A model generated the notes under the pieces. That model worked only from the letters and a program-made list of their open reading frames with translations. It made no database searches and had not been told where the DNA came from. This document shows positions 4,648 to 5,348 of a stretch of 5,348 nucleotides of DNA, in pieces. How positions within the stretch are numbered: position 1 is the first letter of the stretch; each line of letters starts with the position of its first letter. Source of the DNA: Roseburia sp. (lineage in GTDB: Bacteria; Bacillota; Clostridia; Lachnospirales; Lachnospiraceae); the NCBI GenBank assembly GCA_017621905.1, contig JAGASC010000335.1:1-5348 (forward strand), given 5' to 3'. A program made the position numbers and the translations under genes.

Positions 4648-5348
4648 AAAGACAATCGTTGGGAAGCACGCTATATCAAGGGATACAGCATGAACGGTAC
4701 CGCACGGTACGGTTATTGCTATGGAAAAACATATCTGGAAGCAAAACAAAAAGTAACGTCAGCAAAAGCGGCCCTGCTTTCCAGTAAACCGATTCCGACG
4801 GCGAATCGGCGAAAGCGTTTTGCATATTATTGCGACGAGTGGCTGCTGTTAAAAAGAGACCGGGTAAAGGAATCAACCTATGTAAAGTATATGGCAGTAT
4901 TGGAAAACCATATAAAGCCCAAATTGGGGGGCTGCCTGGTGACGGCGTTATCATCTTTGCTCATCGAACAATTCAGTCATGAATTGCTTTGTGAAGATGG
5001 TCTTTCCGTAAAGACAGTAAAGGATATTCTGACAATACTGCATGCTATCCTGCATTATACTGCCAAACAATTCCCCGGAACAATGCCAGCCATTGAGGTG
5101 ATTTACCCGAAAGAAACGAAAAAGGAGATGAGGGTCCTTTCCCAGGAAGAACAATCGCGGTTGGTCCAATATCTTCTCAATGACATGGATGAATGCAAAT
5201 TCGGGGTGTTATTAGCCTTATTGACCGGGCTGCGCATTGGCGAGGTCTGCGCCATGCGCTGGGAAGACATATCGCTGAAAAACCGCACCATCGACGTATC
5301 AAGCACAATGCAGCGACTGAAAAATCTGGACGAGTCCCACGAGAAAAA
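4615..5348 (+). CDS. Tyrosine recombinase / phage-type integrase, 5' part (cut by window end)
   Basis: An open frame of 244 complete codons runs off the right edge with no stop. The N-terminus (about 1-50, PRKGENIYKRKDNRWEARY then a Tyr/Gly-rich strand region) resembles the AP2-like arm-type DNA-binding domain of integrases of Gram-positive integrative elements. Residues about 66-160 fit the helical SAM-like core-binding domain (FAYYCDEWLLLKR, ESTYVKYMAVLENHI). The catalytic domain begins near 173 (RVLSQEEQSRLVQYLL) and shows the first active-site box, TGLRIGEVCAMRWEDI, with catalytic Arg207 and Glu210. The Lys, HxxR and nucleophilic Tyr boxes lie beyond the window, so activity cannot be judged. 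Full-length relatives are about 380-400 residues. The start is set by AAAGGAGGT (4598-4606) eight bases before ATG. It reads away from tRNA-Gln, 560 bases downstream of it. It could mobilise an element integrated here or act as a local invertase. Confidence 0.93.
   Translation, partial: MPRKGENIYKRKDNRWEARYIKGYSMNGTARYGYCYGKTYLEAKQKVTSAKAALLSSKPIPTANRRKRFAYYCDEWLLLKRDRVKESTYVKYMAVLENHIKPKLGGCLVTALSSLLIEQFSHELLCEDGLSVKTVKDILTILHAILHYTAKQFPGTMPAIEVIYPKETKKEMRVLSQEEQSRLVQYLLNDMDECKFGVLLALLTGLRIGEVCAMRWEDISLKNRTIDVSSTMQRLKNLDESHEK

Noticed and set aside
4490..4693. 67-codon plus-strand frame overlapping the integrase start
   Set aside because: It overlaps the integrase ribosome binding site and first 26 codons in another frame. 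The integrase has much stronger start and domain evidence.

Overview
The window looks like chromosomal DNA of a low-to-moderate GC Gram-positive bacterium, most likely a member of Clostridia (Lachnospiraceae-like). The signs are strong AGGAGG ribosome binding sites, a clostridial-type class A penicillin-binding protein with a cysteine-rich tail, a YigZ/IMPACT-family protein of the size seen in Firmicutes, and a Gln tRNA without an encoded CCA end. The taxonomic call is inference from gene style only.

Layout. Positions 1-113 hold no gene but contain three interlocking inverted copies of a 9-bp word. A long GC-rich hairpin (114-151) lies just beyond the 3' end of the minus-strand class A PBP gene (226-2847). 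That gene has its own extended -10 promoter near 2945-2950 and a foldable leader of about 90 nt. A divergent plus-strand gene at 3231-3881 encodes a YigZ/YvyE-like protein. A set of A7 tracts then leads into a consensus sigma-A promoter (TTGACA-17 bp-TATAAT, 3934-3962) that drives tRNA-Gln(CTG) at 3983-4054. The tRNA is closed by a textbook terminator (4062-4092).

Positions 4093-4614 are a roughly 520-bp AT-rich stretch without a convincing gene. It carries an orphan, probably bidirectional terminator (4315-4349), short repeats and palindromes, and a 14-bp repeat shared with the next gene. From 4615 to the window end is the 5' part of a tyrosine recombinase (phage-type integrase), cut by the edge inside its catalytic domain.

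How it fits together. The left three quarters is ordinary housekeeping DNA: cell-wall synthesis, a conserved IMPACT-family protein and a tRNA. The right quarter, starting just after the tRNA terminator, looks like the boundary of an accessory region. An integrase directly downstream of a tRNA gene is the classic setting of an integrated element or a locus-specific recombinase. Only the beginning of that region is visible, so element type, cargo and far attachment site cannot be decided here. I do not see direct evidence of a new system in the window; the most promising leads are the integrase-proximal repeats and the orphan terminator in 4093-4614.
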